Source: Desulfatibacillum sp. (lineage in GTDB: Bacteria > Desulfobacterota > Desulfobacteria > Desulfobacterales > Desulfatibacillaceae). From it: a stretch of DNA of 64,000 bases. Position 1 is the stretch's first letter. Every line of letters starts with the position of its first letter. The position numbers and the translations under genes were made by a program. Location of the stretch: positions 1-64,000 of the forward strand of contig JAEINP010000017.1 in the NCBI GenBank assembly GCA_016342355.1. Reading direction: 5' to 3'. The notes under the pieces were generated by a model. It had not been told where the DNA came from and made no database searches. It was given only the letters and a program-made list of their open reading frames with translations. Below are positions 61,405 through 64,000 of this stretch, piece after piece.

Positions 61405-61747
61405 TTTTTTGCTCCTGAATAGGGATTCCTTTTACCGCCGTTCGATCGTTCAAGGTTTTCTGTCTCCAAAGCGTGAGTCCTGTCCTTCGTTATGATCCTG
61501 GCTCCAACCATACTCCCTTTTTATGCTAAGTGCTGTCAATTTCAGGTGAAATTTGGTTAAGAAATGTAAACTCATTCACCTGGTTGTTTACAATTCTTAA
61601 CCACATGGAGTTTGATTTCCGGCCTGAAAACATGCCATGTTTAACAAGACGTTATGCAGGCCAAAAGGGCCGACAACAAAAACCACCACCGTAGTCGCCA
61701 AACAGGCCGGTTGGGTCACATAATCTTCACGACAGGGAAAATACGGT
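61405..61747. other. Divergent control region between efflux operon and two-component system
   Basis: About 340 bases with no gene. Besides the inverted repeat listed separately, it has an A/T-rich tract around 61530-61560 typical of promoters. The stretch 61610-61740 shows nothing I can identify. Confidence 0.5.
61555..61602. promoter_or_regulatory. 17-bp inverted repeat, candidate operator
   Basis: GGTTAAGAAATGTAAAC (61555-61571) and GTTTACAATTCTTAACC (61586-61602) pair at 16 of 17 positions around a 14-base spacer. The arms contain GTAAAC, like a CpxR half-site. The site lies between the TolC operon and the OmpR-family regulator gene, so autoregulation and control of efflux is a reasonable guess. 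Confidence 0.6.
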
Positions 61748-62467
61748 ATGGACAGCCAAAAACCAATTTTGGTTATTGATGATGATGTGGAGTTATGCGA
61801 ACTGCTCCAGGACTTCCTGACCCCGGAGGGTTTTACCGTGGAGCCGGTCCATGAGTCCCGCCAGGGCGTTGAACGGGCCTTGTCCGGGGATCATTCCATG
61901 GTGGTGCTGGATGTCATGCTGCCGGGGATGAGCGGGTTTGACGTCCTCCGGCATATCCGGGTCGAAAGCAGCATCCCCATCATCATGCTGACAGCCCGGG
62001 GGGATGACGTGGACAAAATCGTGGGCCTGGAAATGGGGGCGGACGATTATTTGCCCAAACCCTTCAACCCCCGGGAACTGGTGGCCAGAATCCGGGCCAT
62101 TCAAAGAAGGGCCGTCTCTTCCAACTCCCGGGAACAGACCCCGGGAGATAATAAGAAATCCCTGTCGTTGGGTAATGTTGTTTTGTGTCCCATGACCCGG
62201 GCGGTCACCCTGGATAATCAGGAAATCGCTTTAACCGCAGTGGAATTCTCCCTGCTTCACGAGCTCATGCTCAACGCGGGCGCCGTGGTCAGCCGGGACG
62301 GCTTGGCCGAAAAGGTTCTGGGCAGAAGCCTGGCGCCCTTTGACCGAAGCATTGATGTGCATGTGGCCAGCCTTCGTAAAAAACTGGGCCATGAGTGCCG
62401 GGGCAGGGAGCGCATTCGCACAGTGCGGGGAGTGGGATATCTGTACGCCTTGCAGCCTAATGATTAA
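61748..62467 (+). CDS. OmpR-family response regulator (CpxR-like)
   Basis: 239 aa. Receiver domain with acidic pocket (IDDDVEL at 10-16), phosphoryl Asp55 in VVLDVMLPG and Lys in YLPKPF. The winged-helix output domain ends in SIDVHVASLRKKLG...IRTVRGVGYLYAL. It is followed after 30 bases by a CpxA-like kinase and faces the efflux operon. Confidence 0.93.
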   Translation: MDSQKPILVIDDDVELCELLQDFLTPEGFTVEPVHESRQGVERALSGDHSMVVLDVMLPGMSGFDVLRHIRVESSIPIIMLTARGDDVDKIVGLEMGADDYLPKPFNPRELVARIRAIQRRAVSSNSREQTPGDNKKSLSLGNVVLCPMTRAVTLDNQEIALTAVEFSLLHELMLNAGAVVSRDGLAEKVLGRSLAPFDRSIDVHVASLRKKLGHECRGRERIRTVRGVGYLYALQPND

Positions 62468-62497
62468 ATAGAGCGGCATCCACCGCAGAGGAAAACC

Positions 62498-63886
62498 ATG
62501 CGAAGCCTGTTTATGAAATTGTTCCTGAGCATTTGGCTGGTCATCAACCTGTCCATGGTGTTCATGATTATCCTGGCTGTCACCTCCACTTCAGGACCAG
62601 TATCCCGGCACAGAAAGATTGTTCGGGAACACCGGGACCTTTTGGCCTATCAGGCCATGACCATGTACGGGTATGCAGCTATGGAATTTCAGGGGGCTCT
62701 GGGAAATGAAAAGGCTCAGGGATACATAGATAAGCTATACCAGGACGTGGGAGTACGGGTGAGCGTTCTGGATCAAAATCATAAGGTGTTGCTGGGGGAG
62801 GCCCCGGCCTCCCGGGTGATGGAGCTTGTTAGACAAATCAACACGGAAAAGGTGCGTACAGCCCGCGGAGAAAAAGGGGTCTTGAACGTGGCCTGCCGCA
62901 CTGTCGGACCTTCCGGGCAATCCCTTATCCTGACAGGCATGCTGCCCGGGCCGGACCCGGACACTTTTGGCCCTCATTATCCCTTTCCCCCGGATTTGTG
63001 GGAAAAATTGGCCATATCCTTTATCCTGTGCGGGCTTTTATGCCTGTGGCTCACCAGAAATATCGCCGGTCCCATTCGAAAGTTAAGGGCCGCCACAAAC
63101 AAGGTGGCCGAGGGGGACCTGTCAGTTCGGGTAAGCCCGGGCCTTGGCAAACGCAAAGACGAAATCGCTGGCCTGGCCCAGGATTTCGATTATATGGCCT
63201 CCCGGGTGGAAATCCTGTTGGCTTCCCAAAAACGCTTGCTTAGGGATATTTCCCATGAGTTGCGGTCCCCCCTTGCAAGGCTGAATGTGGCCCTGGAACT
63301 GGCAAGTCAGCACGCGGGCGAAAAAGCCGATCCCTATTTGAAAAAAATCGGATTGGAATCTCACCGCCTGAACGAACTCATCGGCCACTTGCACACCCTC
63401 ACCATGATGGAAAATCAACCGGGACTGCACTTCGAAGAGGTGGATCTGGACGCCCTCCTGGCCCGCATTGTGGAGGACGCCCGTTTTGAATCCAGCCACA
63501 AAGGGGTTTCCGTATCCCTGGATTCCCCCCATCCGGTTATTGTCGCGGGCATTCCCGAAATGCTGCATAGGGCGGTGGAAAATGTCGTGCGGAACGCCAT
63601 AATTTTTACGCGGGATAAATCGGAGGTTGTGGTCAGCCTTTCCAAGGCCCCCGGCGGCATGGCTGTAATTACGGTTCAGGATCAGGGAACGGGCGTACCG
63701 GAATCGGAGCTTTCAAATCTGGTTAAACCCTTTTACCGAGTCCAGGAAGACCGGGCGCGAAAAACCGGCGGGGCAGGGGTGGGTCTGGCTATTGCTGATA
63801 GGGCCGTGGCGCTCCATAAAGGCCGGTTGGAAGTGGAAAACTCCCCGGAAGGCGGCTTGGTGGTCAGGATCAGGCTGCCTGTTTAA
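62498..63886 (+). CDS. Sensor histidine kinase (CpxA-like)
   Basis: 462 aa. N-terminal transmembrane helix (residues 8-30), a periplasmic sensor of about 140 aa, second helix near 170-188, HAMP (GPIRKLRAATNKVAEGDLSVR), His253 in the H-box DISHELRSPLARLN, N-box ENVVRNAIIF, G-boxes QDQGTGVPE and GGAGVGLAIAD. It phosphorylates the regulator upstream. Signal unknown; envelope stress or efflux substrates are likely by analogy. Confidence 0.93.
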   Translation: MRSLFMKLFLSIWLVINLSMVFMIILAVTSTSGPVSRHRKIVREHRDLLAYQAMTMYGYAAMEFQGALGNEKAQGYIDKLYQDVGVRVSVLDQNHKVLLGEAPASRVMELVRQINTEKVRTARGEKGVLNVACRTVGPSGQSLILTGMLPGPDPDTFGPHYPFPPDLWEKLAISFILCGLLCLWLTRNIAGPIRKLRAATNKVAEGDLSVRVSPGLGKRKDEIAGLAQDFDYMASRVEILLASQKRLLRDISHELRSPLARLNVALELASQHAGEKADPYLKKIGLESHRLNELIGHLHTLTMMENQPGLHFEEVDLDALLARIVEDARFESSHKGVSVSLDSPHPVIVAGIPEMLHRAVENVVRNAIIFTRDKSEVVVSLSKAPGGMAVITVQDQGTGVPESELSNLVKPFYRVQEDRARKTGGAGVGLAIADRAVALHKGRLEVENSPEGGLVVRIRLPV

Positions 63887-63927
63887 TACCAAATTGCTAT
63901 TAACTGAGTAAGTTCCACGAATTGGGG

Positions 63928-64000
63928 GGACACGATCTTTATCTCAACCATCTAAATTTATTAGCTATTATCGTTGCTTCAGGAGATAAGAGTCGTGTCC
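63928..64000. repeat. Inverted repeat at the right window edge
   Basis: GGACACGATCTTTATCTC (63928-63945) and GAGATAAGAGTCGTGTCC (63983-64000) are complementary at 15 of 18 positions. The right arm ends exactly at the window edge, so the element continues or stops there. The form recalls hairpin ends of IS200/RAYT-type elements, which is a guess; no transposase is visible. Confidence 0.55.

Overview
The window looks like a piece of a Desulfobacterota (delta-proteobacterial) chromosome, most likely an anaerobic fatty-acid, hydrocarbon or aromatic degrader of the Desulfatibacillum/Desulfobacterales type. This is inferred from gene content, not from a database search: acyl-CoA dehydrogenase, three enoyl-CoA hydratase-family genes, a 1400-residue BadF/HgdC-type activase protein, cysteine-rich ferredoxins, a relic of a glycyl radical enzyme, and moderately GC-rich, densely packed genes with many 4-nt overlaps.

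Layout. 1-4964: the start of cheW (cut by the left edge), a DUF169-CoaE fusion, then a leftward set (DUF166-like, small unknown, SDR, methyltransferase) ending at a shared perfect hairpin terminator. 5022-7390: two translationally coupled secreted proteins, a trypsin-like protease and a small companion, both ending in a single dockerin-like Ca-binding half-repeat. 7505-13660: membrane protein, fatty acid hydroxylase/sterol desaturase family, alkylsulfatase-like MBL enzyme, ATC-hydrolase-like protein, a relic of a glycyl radical enzyme C-terminus, RlmD, and a serine hydrolase.

13956-32516 is the unusual region. A PurD-PurE fusion, TsaC and a TIGR03032-like/double-GNAT protein run straight into five tandem paralogues (828-854 aa) made of ten FG-GAP/VCBS-type Ca-binding repeats. 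Each carries a conserved ~95-residue extension in front of an internal signal-peptide-like segment, and a conserved ~55-residue tail. Four of the five are preceded by the same leader, which folds into a hairpin with a compensatory base pair, and four are followed by strong terminators. The intergenic spaces hold a decayed GNAT fragment, duplicated spacers and a 127-nt tandem duplication, so the array is expanding and decaying by local duplication. This is the best candidate for an undescribed system: a family of surface or secreted beta-propeller-like proteins with a dedicated N-terminal region and a co-inherited acetyltransferase-like partner.

32599-46426 is a leftward acyl-CoA metabolism region: TIGR03084-like protein, TetR regulator, enoyl-CoA hydratases, two related ferredoxin-like proteins, a NifX-like protein, an NCS2 permease, a cache lipoprotein, acyl-CoA dehydrogenase, aldehyde dehydrogenase and a GMC oxidoreductase. 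Upstream of the aldehyde dehydrogenase lie two copies of a palindromic operator-like site.

46699-64000: PurN-like transformylase, phosphoglucomutase, a TPR-SPOR envelope protein behind a good sigma-70 promoter, the giant activase followed by an overlapping lipoprotein hydrolase and a small secreted protein, a TolC/adaptor/ATPase/permease efflux operon, and a divergent OmpR-family two-component system with a long inverted repeat between them. The right edge ends inside an inverted repeat that may belong to a mobile or REP-like element.
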